This document shows positions 25,259-34,437 of a stretch of DNA of 54,014 nt, piece by piece. The translations under genes and the position numbers were made by a program. A model generated the notes under the pieces. That model saw only the letters and a program-made list of their open reading frames with translations. It searched no databases and was not told where the DNA came from. The stretch is from the NCBI GenBank assembly GCA_013911745.1, contig JACESO010000005.1, forward strand, positions 1-54,014. Reading direction: 5' to 3'. How positions within the stretch are numbered: the first letter of the stretch is position 1; the number at the start of each line of letters is the position of its first letter. The stretch is from Sphingobium sp. Its GTDB lineage: Bacteria > Pseudomonadota > Alphaproteobacteria > Sphingomonadales > Sphingomonadaceae.

Positions 25259-27712
25259 TCAGAAATTCGCAGAGAAGCGCACGCCATAGGTTTGCGGTGC
25301 CGTGTACCGGGCGACGGCCATACCGATCGGCGAGCGCTGGGGCGTAGCTATGCGGCGCTTATTCTCCAGATTGTAAAGGAAGGCGCCCAGCGACCAGCCG
25401 CCATCGGCCGCGCGCAGTGTGAGATTGAGGTCGGTCTGCCAATAGGCGCGGATATGTTCGAAATCGAGATATTCGAACGCGCCCCATTGGTCGTCGCGCC
25501 AGGCGGTGGCGATATTGCCGACCAGTTCGAGCGAACGGCCGAGCGGCACCACCTGTTCCGCGCCCAGATTAACGGTCCATTCGGGCGAATAGAGCAAGGG
25601 CTTGCCCGAACAGTTGAAGTCCTTGACCGGCGCGCCGCCGGCGGTCGCGCCGGTGAGGGTAAAGGGACAGGCGATATTGTCGCGGGGCGAGGCGGTATAG
25701 AGGTGCAGGTCATCATAGGTGGCTTTGAGATATTGCACTTTGGCGTTGAGCGTGGTCGTCGGTGTCGCCTTGACGATGGCATCGACGTCGAAACCCTTGA
25801 TCGTCGACTTGCCCGCATTCTCGTTGGAATTGATCAGCGTGCCACTGGTGTCGACGGTGAAATAGGTGATCTGCTGGTCTTTGTATTTCCAGTAGAAGCC
25901 CTCGACGTTCAGCTGCACCCGATTGTTGAAGAAGCGGTTCTTCGACCCGACCGTATAGGCGGTGATGAATTCGGGGTCGTAGCTCGACTTGCCCTCCGCT
26001 AGCTGGAAGCCTCCGGCGCGATAGCCGGTTTCGACGGTCGCATAGAGCAGGTTCGCCGGGCCGAGATCGAACTCCGCCGACGCCTTCCACGTCACGCGTG
26101 AATAGGTGCCGCTGTCGACCACGGGATTGTAGGTCTTGAGGATGGTGCCCACGCCATTCAGCAGCGGGAAGACCTGCGCATTGGCCTGGTCGGTGCTGCC
26201 CGCCGCGATCCAGCCATTGCTGACCAGCCAGTTGACCGTGTCGCCCGTCGTCAGGAAATTGGGATAGCGCGGCAGCGCATTCGGTGCCGCGCATCCCGCC
26301 GCGAACGAGGCCGGCGGCACGATATTGGCGGGCGGCAGGCCACCACAGAAGGTGATGAAATTGTTGATGATGCCGTCCATCGACTTCTTGTCGCGCGTGT
26401 AGCGCGCACCGCCGACCAGACGGAAACGATCGCTGACATGCGCGGTCAGCTGACCAAAGGCCGCCCAGCTCTTGGTCTTGTGGGTGTAGGACTGGATCGG
26501 CAGCACGAACTCCTGATTATATTCATTCTGCGCATCGATCTTTTCGTTGAAGTAGAAGCCACCCAGCACATAATCGATCATGCCGACCGACCCGGCGAGG
26601 CGGGCTTCGAGGCTATATTGCTTGTCCGTTTCGGCGCTGTAGGCGGTGTTGAAGGCCGGGCCGTAGAAGAAGCTGTCACCCTTTGATTTGCGGAAGGCGG
26701 GGACGAGGGTAAAAGTCCCGATATCGGTCTTCCAATTCAGTTCCGCATTCACGCCCCAATAGGTGAAGTCGGTCGAGGCTTGCTGGTTCATGGCATTCAA
26801 GAAGCCGAAACCTGGCGCGCCGATCAGCGTCTGGCGGTAGGCATTGGCGGCGTCGGTATTGAACCCCTCCGACGTATCGAAGCCGCTGGGGGTAAAGCTA
26901 TAGCCCGAAGCGCCCGGCGTGTAGGCGCCGATATAGCTGCCTCCGGGGCCGACGCCGCCGACCTTGGTCCAGTCGGCGCCGATGCGCAGGGTAATGGCGT
27001 CGGTCGGTTCGATCAGGAACTGGCCGCGAAGGCCGGTGCGCTTCAAATCGTCGCTGCCGTCGCGATTATAACCGTCATGCACCTGGCGCGTGGCGGCGAG
27101 ACGCAGGGCGCTGGTGTCGCTGGTGGAAAGGTTCAGATAGCCATCGACATTGACCGCGTCATAATTGCCGAAAGAGACGTTGAACCCCGCGCCATTCTTG
27201 CCCAGTTCCGGGCGGGCGGGGATGATGTTCACCGCACCGCCGGTGGCGTTGCGGCCGTAGAGGATGCCCTGCGGCCCCTTCAACACCTCTACGCGGGCGA
27301 GGTCATAGAAGGCAGAACCAAAGGCCCCCGCCGCGCGGCCGAGCACGACGCCGTCATAGCTGGGCGTGACCGCCGGGTCGTTATAGCTGCTGGACGTGAT
27401 ATTGCCGACGCCACGGATGAAGATGGAGGTATTGGAGCCGCCGCCATTGGTGACGGTGATCGCGGGAACGCTCTTGGTGATGTCCTCCGCCTTGGTGATG
27501 CCCTGCTGGATCAGCGTGTCGCCGGTGACGGCGTCGATCGCGATCGCCGCCTTCTGGGCGCTTTCCGCCTTGCGCTGCGCCGTCACGACGATTTCGTCGA
27601 TGCCGGCCGGCGACTGATCGGCGGCCTGTTCCGCGACCTGCGCCCGGACGGTGGCGGGGATCGCCGCCGTAGTCGCGATGGCGGCCGTGGTGGCGAGTAG
27701 AATCTTGCGCAT
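25259..27712 (-). CDS. TonB-dependent outer membrane receptor
   Basis: This 817-residue protein, read from ATG 27712 (MRKILLATTAAIATTAAIPATVRAQ signal peptide), is preceded by GGGAGAGGG. It has a TonB box (DEIVVTAQRK), a plug (ITKAEDITKSVPAITVTNGG, SIFIRGVGNI) and a beta-barrel ending in GVRFSANF. The plug phrase RVEVLKGPQGILYGRNATGGAVNI is the standard form in sphingomonad receptors for organic nutrients. It is followed by a sulfatase gene and lies next to an oppositely oriented FAD monooxygenase, so it probably imports the compound that the region degrades rather than iron. Confidence 0.92.
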   Translation of the reverse strand: MRKILLATTAAIATTAAIPATVRAQVAEQAADQSPAGIDEIVVTAQRKAESAQKAAIAIDAVTGDTLIQQGITKAEDITKSVPAITVTNGGGSNTSIFIRGVGNITSSSYNDPAVTPSYDGVVLGRAAGAFGSAFYDLARVEVLKGPQGILYGRNATGGAVNIIPARPELGKNGAGFNVSFGNYDAVNVDGYLNLSTSDTSALRLAATRQVHDGYNRDGSDDLKRTGLRGQFLIEPTDAITLRIGADWTKVGGVGPGGSYIGAYTPGASGYSFTPSGFDTSEGFNTDAANAYRQTLIGAPGFGFLNAMNQQASTDFTYWGVNAELNWKTDIGTFTLVPAFRKSKGDSFFYGPAFNTAYSAETDKQYSLEARLAGSVGMIDYVLGGFYFNEKIDAQNEYNQEFVLPIQSYTHKTKSWAAFGQLTAHVSDRFRLVGGARYTRDKKSMDGIINNFITFCGGLPPANIVPPASFAAGCAAPNALPRYPNFLTTGDTVNWLVSNGWIAAGSTDQANAQVFPLLNGVGTILKTYNPVVDSGTYSRVTWKASAEFDLGPANLLYATVETGYRAGGFQLAEGKSSYDPEFITAYTVGSKNRFFNNRVQLNVEGFYWKYKDQQITYFTVDTSGTLINSNENAGKSTIKGFDVDAIVKATPTTTLNAKVQYLKATYDDLHLYTASPRDNIACPFTLTGATAGGAPVKDFNCSGKPLLYSPEWTVNLGAEQVVPLGRSLELVGNIATAWRDDQWGAFEYLDFEHIRAYWQTDLNLTLRAADGGWSLGAFLYNLENKRRIATPQRSPIGMAVARYTAPQTYGVRFSANF

Positions 27713-27940
27713 TGCCCTCTCCCTGATGGGTTTTAATTTTGAGGGACTTTGGTCGGTGGACGGGGCCGATGTCACATTGATTTTCTGGATGGCACCTATC
27801 TGCGCACGCGGACGGCGGCGAAACGATCCCGCCGTCTATCCAGCTTTCCGATAGCAGATATTGAGGCAAAGGATTTTCGCCGCCGCCCGGCGCCCGATAG
27901 CAGAAACAGTGAGAAGAGTTTCCGGGAGAGGCATGGCATC

Positions 27941-29065
27941 ATGATTGCGGGCAAACAGATATTGATCGTTGGCGGAGGCATTGGCGGCATGGCCGCCACC
28001 ATCCGATTGGGCGAACTGGGCGGCAAGGTCACGCTGATCGACATCGACCCGGAATGGCGGGTCTATGGCGCGGGGATCACCATCACCGGCCCGACGCTGC
28101 GCGCGTATCGCCGCCTTGGCCTGCTCGACGCGATCAAGGAACAAGGCGCGATCGCCAAGGGATCGACCATCTTCCGCCATGACGGGTTGCGCTTGCAGCA
28201 ACTGGATGAACCCGCGCTGGAAGAAGGGCTGCCTGCGACCGGCGGCATCATGCGGCCGAAATTGCACCGGATCATGCAGGCGCGGGTCAAGGCGCTGGAT
28301 ACCGATATTCGCCTGGGCCTGTCGGTCAGCGCGCTCGACAACCGCGATGGCGGGGTGGACGTGACCTTCACCGACGGGTCGCAGGAGCGCTTCGACCTGG
28401 TGGTTGGCGCGGATAGCATCTATTCGGCGGTGCGGCGCATGGCCTTCCCGCACATGGCCGAGGCGCAACCCACCGGCCAGGGATGCTGGCGGGTGTCGAT
28501 GAAACGCCCGCCCACGCTGGAGAGCGGGGAGATTTATCTCGGCCATCGCTATCCGGCGGGGATCAACCGCTGCGCGCAGGACATGGTCTATCTGTGGATG
28601 CTGACCCCGCATGAACATCGCGAAGTCCATTTCACCGACGAGGAACTGTTCACCAGATTGCAGGAAAATCTTGCCGATTTCGGCGGTAACATCGCCTGGG
28701 TGCGGGAGAATATGACCCGTAACGACTGGATCAACTATCGCCCGCTGGCCGCCGCCTTGCAGCCTGGACCTTGGCATATGGGGCATATCGTGCTGCTGGG
28801 CGATGCCGTCCATGCGACCACGCCGCACATGGCGTCGGGCGCGGGCATGGCGGTAGAAAGTGCGCTGGTGCTGGCGGAAGAACTGGACCGGGCGGCTACT
28901 ATAGAGGCTGGTCTGGAAGCCTATGAAGCGCGACGCTACGACCGGTGCCGCCATGTCGTGGAGACCAGCATCGCCGTCGGCAGGATGCAACTGGCGGGCG
29001 ATCCACCCGAAGCGATCGGTGCGGCGCTGGGCGCGGGACTGCACCGGCTGGCGGACGATTATTGA
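27941..29065 (+). CDS. FAD-dependent aromatic-ring hydroxylase-type monooxygenase
   Basis: Read from ATG 27941 with GGGAGAGG upstream, the protein has 374 residues. It starts with the FAD motif ILIVGGGIGGMAATIRLGELGGKVTLID, has the central DG motif (LVVGADSIYSAVRR) and the GD motif HIVLLGDAVHATTPHMASGAGMAVES, which define class A flavin monooxygenases. These add a hydroxyl group to phenols using NAD(P)H and oxygen. It is divergent from the TonB receptor and ends at a shared terminator hairpin. The substrate is unknown. Confidence 0.88.
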   Translation: MIAGKQILIVGGGIGGMAATIRLGELGGKVTLIDIDPEWRVYGAGITITGPTLRAYRRLGLLDAIKEQGAIAKGSTIFRHDGLRLQQLDEPALEEGLPATGGIMRPKLHRIMQARVKALDTDIRLGLSVSALDNRDGGVDVTFTDGSQERFDLVVGADSIYSAVRRMAFPHMAEAQPTGQGCWRVSMKRPPTLESGEIYLGHRYPAGINRCAQDMVYLWMLTPHEHREVHFTDEELFTRLQENLADFGGNIAWVRENMTRNDWINYRPLAAALQPGPWHMGHIVLLGDAVHATTPHMASGAGMAVESALVLAEELDRAATIEAGLEAYEARRYDRCRHVVETSIAVGRMQLAGDPPEAIGAALGAGLHRLADDY

Positions 29066-29072
29066 ACGCGGC

Positions 29073-29106
29073 GAAAGGCCCGGCGGACGAAACCGCCGGG
29101 CCTTTC
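29073..29106. terminator. Shared terminator hairpin between convergent genes
   Basis: GAAAGGCCCGGCGG (29073-29086) pairs exactly with 29093-29106 around the loop ACGAAA, and T residues flank the stem on the plus strand. It is 7 bp after the monooxygenase stop and 1 bp before the stop of the minus-strand SDR, so it likely serves both. Confidence 0.8.
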
Positions 29107-29107
29107 C

Positions 29108-29875
29108 TTATTCGGCGGTCCAGCCGCCATCAACGACCAAGCTGGTGCCGGTCATCAGCACGCTGGCGTCGGACGCGAGGAAGACCACAACGCCCATCAG
29201 ATCCTCGACCGTGCCGAGCCGCCCCAGTTTGATCTTGTCGAGCACGCTGGCAAGAAACGCCTTGTCCTCGAAAAAGGGCCGCGTCATCGGGGTTTCGATG
29301 AAGGTCGGCGCGATCGTGTTGGACCGGATACCGTGCTGCGCCAGGTCCAGCGCCATGGCCTTGCTCAGCCCCTCCAGCCCCCATTTGGACGCGCAATAGA
29401 GCGAGCGGCGCGGGCCGCCGACATGGCCCATCTGCGACCCCATATGGATGATCGATCCGCGCCGGCCCGCAGCGATCATGCCCCGCGCCACGATCTGCGC
29501 GGCAAAGAAGGCGGCGCGCAGGTTGAGGCCGAGCACCGCGTCATAATCCTCCTCACTCACCTCGGTGAACGGCTTGGGGCGATTGGTCCCGGCGTTGTTG
29601 AGCAGAATGTCGAATGGGACGAGCGCGCCGAGCGCCGCGGTCATGCTTGCCACGTCATTGACGTCGATACGGACCGCCTCCGCCTGGCCACCCGCGGCGC
29701 GGATCGCCTCCGCCCCGGCCGTGATCTCTTCCCCGCTGCGGGCGGCAAGCGTCACATGCGCGCCCGCCTGCGCCAGCGCGGCGGCGCAGGCGAGGCCGAT
29801 GCCTCGCCCTGCACCCGTCACCAGCGCGCGCCTGCCATCCAGCCGGAAGCTGGGCGTCGTTGGCAAAGCCTCCAT
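29108..29875 (-). CDS. SDR family oxidoreductase
   Basis: This 255-residue classical SDR has the motif TGAGRGIG, LLNNAGTN, YCASK as the catalytic Tyr-Lys and VVDGGWTAE at the C-terminus. It begins 2 bp after the HisD-like gene stop and is therefore part of an operon that includes the MFS transporter, another SDR, an ABM protein and the HisD-like dehydrogenase. It likely oxidises a hydroxylated intermediate. Confidence 0.88.
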   Translation of the reverse strand: MEALPTTPSFRLDGRRALVTGAGRGIGLACAAALAQAGAHVTLAARSGEEITAGAEAIRAAGGQAEAVRIDVNDVASMTAALGALVPFDILLNNAGTNRPKPFTEVSEEDYDAVLGLNLRAAFFAAQIVARGMIAAGRRGSIIHMGSQMGHVGGPRRSLYCASKWGLEGLSKAMALDLAQHGIRSNTIAPTFIETPMTRPFFEDKAFLASVLDKIKLGRLGTVEDLMGVVVFLASDASVLMTGTSLVVDGGWTAE

Positions 29876-29877
29876 CG

Positions 29878-31209
29878 TCAGGCGGCCGTCGCCGGCGTGG
29901 GTTTGGCTGCCCCGGCATAGGGGACGTCGCGGCCGCCATAGCGGCGGACCCGGATGTTCGCCTGCTCACCATGGCCGGCAAAGCCTTCGAGCGCGCACAG
30001 GCGGCTGCAATATTCGCCGACCAGCGCCGATGCTTCGTCCGTCATGACCTTCTGATAGGTGCAGGTCTTAATGAACTTGCCGACCCACAGCCCGCCGGTG
30101 TAGCGCGCCGCCTTCTTCGTCGGCAGCGTGTGGTTGGTACCGATGACCTTGTCGCCGAAGCTGACATTGGTGCGCGATCCCAGGAACAGCGCGCCGTAAT
30201 TGGTCATGTTCTTGAGGAAATAATCAGAATCAGCGGTCATCACCTGGACATGTTCCGACGCCAGATCATCGGCGATGCGGACCATTTCCGCATCATCCTC
30301 CGCCACGATCACTTCGCCGAACGTCTCCCATGCCTTGCGCGCATAGTCGGCGGTGGGCAGTATCTGTAGCAGCCGCTCGACCTCCTTCATCGTCTCGCGC
30401 GCCAGCTTCTCGGAAGTGGTCAGCAGCACGGCCGGGCTGTCCGGGCCATGTTCGGCCTGGCCGAGCAGGTCGGTGGCGGCCAGTTCCGCGTCGCAGCCGA
30501 TCTCGTCGGCGATTACCAGCGTCTCGGTCGGCCCGGCGAACAGGTCGATACCGACCCTGCCGTAAAGCTGGCGCTTGGCTTCGGCGACGAAGGCGTTGCC
30601 CGGCCCGACGAGGATATCGACCGGGTCGATGCTCTGGGTGCCGAGCGCCATCGCGCCGACGGCCTGGATACCACCCAGTGCATAGATGGCATCCGCGCCC
30701 GCCATGGCCTGCGCCGCGACGATCGCGCGGGCCGGCTGCCCCTGGAAGGGCGGGGCGCAGGTGATGACGCGCGGCACGCCCGCGACCTTGGCGGTGATGA
30801 CCGACATATGGGCGGATGCGAGCAGCGGATATTTACCCCCCGGCACATAGCAACCGGCCGAATTGAGCGGCAGATTCTTGTGGCCCAGGATGACGCCCGG
30901 CATCGTCTCGACCTCGACGTCGTGCAGGCTGTCGCGCTGGATCTGCGCGAAGTTGCGAACCTGAGTCTGGGCGAATTCGATGTCCTTGCGCTCCTGCGGC
31001 GTCAGGCTGTCGACGCAGGCGTCGATTTCCGCCTGGCTCAGGCGATAATCGTCCCGCTCCCAGCCATCGAATTTGATCGACAGGTCGCGCACCGCTGCGT
31101 CGCCACGCTGTTCGATGTCGGCCAGCGTCGCTTCGACGATATCACGGACCTTCCGGTCGGCATCGGCCTTCGCCTGTGCGGTCGCGCCCCGCTTGAGATA
31201 TTGCGCCAT
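29878..31209 (-). CDS. Histidinol dehydrogenase-family enzyme, likely catabolic alcohol dehydrogenase
   Basis: This 443-residue protein aligns with HisD through its catalytic residues: Gln251 and His254 (QAEHGPDSP), Glu319-His320 (ASEHVQ), Asp353 (FGDKV), His360 (GTNHTLPT) and His413 ([10 protein letters not shown]). The [10 protein letters not shown] signature is also present. All Zn and acid/base residues of histidinol dehydrogenase are conserved, but there are no other his genes here. Members of this family in catabolic clusters (for example HpsN-type sulfopropanediol dehydrogenases) oxidise alcohols to acids in two steps. The context favours that role over histidine biosynthesis. Confidence 0.8.
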   Translation of the reverse strand: MAQYLKRGATAQAKADADRKVRDIVEATLADIEQRGDAAVRDLSIKFDGWERDDYRLSQAEIDACVDSLTPQERKDIEFAQTQVRNFAQIQRDSLHDVEVETMPGVILGHKNLPLNSAGCYVPGGKYPLLASAHMSVITAKVAGVPRVITCAPPFQGQPARAIVAAQAMAGADAIYALGGIQAVGAMALGTQSIDPVDILVGPGNAFVAEAKRQLYGRVGIDLFAGPTETLVIADEIGCDAELAATDLLGQAEHGPDSPAVLLTTSEKLARETMKEVERLLQILPTADYARKAWETFGEVIVAEDDAEMVRIADDLASEHVQVMTADSDYFLKNMTNYGALFLGSRTNVSFGDKVIGTNHTLPTKKAARYTGGLWVGKFIKTCTYQKVMTDEASALVGEYCSRLCALEGFAGHGEQANIRVRRYGGRDVPYAGAAKPTPATAA

Positions 31210-31251
31210 ATATTCGTCCTTTCTTATGGGCCATCCAAGCCCGAAAATGAG

Positions 31252-31551
31252 TTAGAATCCGCCGATCGCGGGTTCGATGTGGAAGACGTCAGGCGTCGCC
31301 TTGAAAAAGGGACCCGCCAGCGCGCGCCAGGCCTGGAAGCCGTCGGACGCGCGGAAATCGACCATGTGCGCGTCGACGCTGTCCCAGCCGACGACCAGCA
31401 GATAATGGCCGGGCCGGTCGACCGCGCGTTCCAGCACGAAGCTGCGGCAGCCGGGCGCGGCGCGAAAATGGGGCTGCGCCTGCGCGACGGCCGCCTCGAA
31501 ATCAGCGGCTTGGGCCGGATCGATGTCGATCCGGGCAATTTCCTTGATCAT
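31252..31551 (-). CDS. Antibiotic biosynthesis monooxygenase (ABM)-domain protein
   Basis: This 99-residue protein starts at ATG 31551 (MIKEIARIDID). It has the dimeric alpha/beta barrel pattern AADFEAAVAQAQPHFRAAPGCRSFVLERAVDRPGHYLLVVGWDSVDAH followed by FRASDGFQAWRALAGPFF. Small ABM proteins degrade or modify quinones or act as cofactor-free monooxygenases. It lies between the HisD-like gene and an SDR on the same strand, with 22 and 42 bp gaps. Confidence 0.82.
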   Translation of the reverse strand: MIKEIARIDIDPAQAADFEAAVAQAQPHFRAAPGCRSFVLERAVDRPGHYLLVVGWDSVDAHMVDFRASDGFQAWRALAGPFFKATPDVFHIEPAIGGF

Positions 31552-31573
31552 GTCCACTCCTTCCCTCGTCGCA

Positions 31574-32287
31574 TCACCAGGCGGTCGCGCCCGCATCAAT
31601 CGCCATGTCGGCGCCGGTCACATAGCGGGCCTCGTCCGAGGCCAGCCACAGCGCGCACCAGCCAATGTCGTCGGGCTCGCCCAGCCGCTTGAGCATGTTT
31701 TTCGCCAGCACCTTTGCCTCGAACGCCGGGTTTTCCGCCAGATGACGCCCCGTCGCGGCGGTGCGGATGAAGCCGGGCGCGATGCTGTTGGCGCGGATAT
31801 TATGCGGCGCGCCCTCCATCGCGAGTTGGCGGGTCATCGCCAGCACTCCGCCCTTGCCGGCGCAATGGGCGAGCGCTGGAGAGCCTTCGAGCGCGTGGCG
31901 GGCATTGGCCGATGCGAAATTGATGATGGAGGCATGGCCGCTTGCCTTGAGCCAGGGCCAGGCGGCGCGGGTCGCGAGAAAGACGATATCGAGTTCGCCG
32001 GCCAGCGTTGCTCTCCAATCGGCATAGGAAAGCGCCTCGATCCAGTCGAAAATGGCGAAGGCGGCGGCATTGACGAGAATGTCGATGCGGCCATGATCGG
32101 CACCGATCCTGTTGAACAGCGCATCGGTCGCGGCTTCGTCCAGCAGGTCGCAACTCTCGTCCGCGCCTGCCCGGTCGACGCCGATGACATGCGCGCCTTC
32201 CGCAGCAAAGATGCGCGCGCAGCCCTGGCCGATGCCATTAGCCGCACCTGTGACCACCGCCACCTTGCCCTTCAGCCGATCAGCCAT
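31574..32287 (-). CDS. SDR family oxidoreductase
   Basis: This 237-residue SDR has TGAANGIG and a C-terminal DAGATAW. The usual NNAG is replaced by NAAAF (ILVNAAAFAIF), and the catalytic YxxxK is not in its usual form: the position after SAN reads HCAGK (AHCAGKGGVLAM), with His in place of the Tyr. The His for Tyr change could alter or remove dehydrogenase activity. The gene overlaps the MFS gene stop by 8 bp and precedes the ABM gene. Confidence 0.82.
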   Translation of the reverse strand: MADRLKGKVAVVTGAANGIGQGCARIFAAEGAHVIGVDRAGADESCDLLDEAATDALFNRIGADHGRIDILVNAAAFAIFDWIEALSYADWRATLAGELDIVFLATRAAWPWLKASGHASIINFASANARHALEGSPALAHCAGKGGVLAMTRQLAMEGAPHNIRANSIAPGFIRTAATGRHLAENPAFEAKVLAKNMLKRLGEPDDIGWCALWLASDEARYVTGADMAIDAGATAW

Positions 32288-33500
32288 GGACGATCATGCT
32301 TTCCACCGGCTGTGCACCGCGACGGAGCGGCGCTAGCAACGCGATACCTGCGCCGACCAGCGCGCCAACCGACATCAGCAGGAATGCCCCCATCAAGCTG
32401 CCGGCCTGACGCCCCAGGAGCGTGACGACGACGGGGCTGAGAAACTGGCCGAAGGCGAAAGCGCTCTGCCACATGCCGGCACCCCGTCCACGTATCTCGA
32501 ACGACAACAGGCTCATCGACCAGACCAGCAGCGTGGGCAGCAGCAGGCCGGCGCCGACCTGATTGAGGAAGCAGCCGACCAGGAAGGGCGTCGGGCCCTT
32601 TGCCAGCGCCATGGTCGCGAAGCCCGCCGCCAGCAGGGCGAATTCGATGAGCAGCAGACGGCCAATGGGCCAGCGTCCGACGCGAGAATAGACGAAGGTG
32701 CCCAGCGGCACGCCGATGCTGGCGATCGATGTCAGCAGGCCGATGCGGGCGGGATCGGTCAGGCCCAGATGCACCAGCCCCGACGATGCCTGGATCTGCA
32801 CCGTGTAGAAAAAGATCGACCCATAGACGGTGATCGCCAGGATCATCATCATGCGCCGCCAGGGGAAGCCCCCATCGGCGACAGGCGCCGCTACCGCCGC
32901 CGGATCGCTGCGCTCGCCCTTCGGTTCCCAGGTGAAGCGCAGCACCAGCGCGAACATCAGCAGCGCGGACGCATAGACCCAGAAGGGCATACGCCAGCCG
33001 AACGCGCCGAGCTGCCCCCCGATGTTGAAGAAGAGCAGGGCCGACAAGGACGCGAATGCAGTCTGCCCCGCCAGCCATTTGTCGCGCGCTGCGCCGGTGA
33101 AATAATCGCCGATCAGCGTGGTGGACAAGACCATGATCAGCGCCTCGGAGAGCCCCACGCCGACGCGCGACGCCAGGATGGCGGGAAGGCTGGTGAGAAA
33201 GACCGGCGCAACGCCGGTCAGCGCATAGAGCAGGAAGGCGGCCAGTAGCAGGCGGCGGCGGCCGAAACGGTCCCCCAGCAGTCCGGCTATTGGCGAAAGG
33301 AAGGCCACGCAGAGCGCCGGGACGGTCAGGATCATCGGCACCCAGAATTCATATCCGGGCACCGCACGATAGGCGTGCAGCAGTTGCGGCAGAATGGGGG
33401 CCAACAGGACGATCGCCATGGTCGACAGGGTGATCGGCAACAGCAGCGCGATTCCGGTCAGCGGGCCGGGCATAGGGTGGGAAAGGGTTTCGCCTGCCAT
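32280..33500 (-). CDS. MFS transporter
   Basis: This 406-residue protein has about 12 hydrophobic segments and the MFS motif GLLGDRFGRRRLLLA between helices 2 and 3. It has a second-half helix with VYSRVGRWPIGRLLL. It is the first gene of the minus-strand operon that continues through the SDR, ABM, HisD-like and SDR genes, and is divergent from the TetR regulator. It likely imports or exports the substrate or a product across the inner membrane. Confidence 0.88.
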   Translation of the reverse strand: MAGETLSHPMPGPLTGIALLLPITLSTMAIVLLAPILPQLLHAYRAVPGYEFWVPMILTVPALCVAFLSPIAGLLGDRFGRRRLLLAAFLLYALTGVAPVFLTSLPAILASRVGVGLSEALIMVLSTTLIGDYFTGAARDKWLAGQTAFASLSALLFFNIGGQLGAFGWRMPFWVYASALLMFALVLRFTWEPKGERSDPAAVAAPVADGGFPWRRMMMILAITVYGSIFFYTVQIQASSGLVHLGLTDPARIGLLTSIASIGVPLGTFVYSRVGRWPIGRLLLIEFALLAAGFATMALAKGPTPFLVGCFLNQVGAGLLLPTLLVWSMSLLSFEIRGRGAGMWQSAFAFGQFLSPVVVTLLGRQAGSLMGAFLLMSVGALVGAGIALLAPLRRGAQPVESMIVHG

Positions 33501-33688
33501 GCTGCTAATCGCTCCGCCACAATATGGTGCAAGCGCGCATCGTCTTTTCCCCTCCGCGGTTTTTCTGGGGGCAGGATCATGCCGCGGGGCGATCCGGTCA
33601 AACCGAAAGGATCAAATCGACCTATTCATGGAAGTGCGCCGCGATCCGGGCGCTTGCAACATGTCGGCATCGCGGCGAATGTCCCACC

Positions 33689-34348
33689 ATGTCCGCGCCC
33701 GCTTCCGTCTCTGTCCCGTCCGCCAATGGCAAGCACCGCGCCGCCGACGCGCGCAAGGCCGCGCTGATCCATCACGCCCGCGAACAAATGGCCGTGCATG
33801 GCATTCAGAACGCGAGTCTGAACGACATCATCCGGCTCGCCGGCGGATCGAAGGCCACGGTCGTTAAATATTTCGGCAACAAGGCAGGACTGTTCGCTGC
33901 AGCCATGGCCCTCACGGCGCGTGAAGTAATGGCTGGACTGACGCTGGACACCGGGGCGGAGGACCGGCTGGAGCCTGCGCTCCAGAGCCTGCTACGCGGG
34001 TTGCTCGCCTTCTACCTGCGCCCGGATTCGCTGAGGGTCTATCGCGGTGTGATTGCGTCGGCGGAGGCGGCGGAGGGATTGGGTGACAGCTTCTATCGTG
34101 AGGCGCATCTTCTGGTGGTCGACGAGGTTGCGACCTTCCTGTCGAAATGGGTCGGACGCGGCATCCGCGCCGACATCGACCTGCACGACAGCGCCGGACG
34201 CCTGACCCACATGATCCGTAGCGATCTGTATGAGCGGCGACTGCTGGGATTGGTTCCGCCACCCGATGAGGCGGCAATCGCACGTCAGGCCGCCGCGACG
34301 GCAGCCCTTTTCCTGAACGGAGTGGCGGAAGGCAGAGCGCCAGCCTAA
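33689..34348 (+). CDS. TetR family transcriptional regulator
   Basis: Read from ATG 33689 (MSAPASVSVPSANGKHRAAD) the protein has 219 residues; an earlier start in the same frame gives an unlikely leader. The N-terminal HTH is ARKAALIHHAREQMAVHGIQNASLNDIIRLAGGSKATVVKYFGNKAGLFAAAM. The C-terminal ligand domain is typical of TetR repressors of the AcrR-like group. It is divergent from the MFS operon and is followed 89 bp later by the Rieske oxygenase gene, so either or both are likely targets. Confidence 0.87.
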   Translation: MSAPASVSVPSANGKHRAADARKAALIHHAREQMAVHGIQNASLNDIIRLAGGSKATVVKYFGNKAGLFAAAMALTAREVMAGLTLDTGAEDRLEPALQSLLRGLLAFYLRPDSLRVYRGVIASAEAAEGLGDSFYREAHLLVVDEVATFLSKWVGRGIRADIDLHDSAGRLTHMIRSDLYERRLLGLVPPPDEAAIARQAAATAALFLNGVAEGRAPA

Positions 34349-34437
34349 GCCCCCACTTGACTCGCCCCGAAACCAAAGTGTACCACTGGTACATAACATA
34401 GCCGGGCCTGCACAGCCGGCGGGATGAGGAGTATGTC

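Noticed and set aside
29878-31209. Calling the HisD-like gene hisD for histidine biosynthesis
   Set aside because: No other his genes, and the operon context is catabolic; related enzymes with the same residues oxidise other alcohols.
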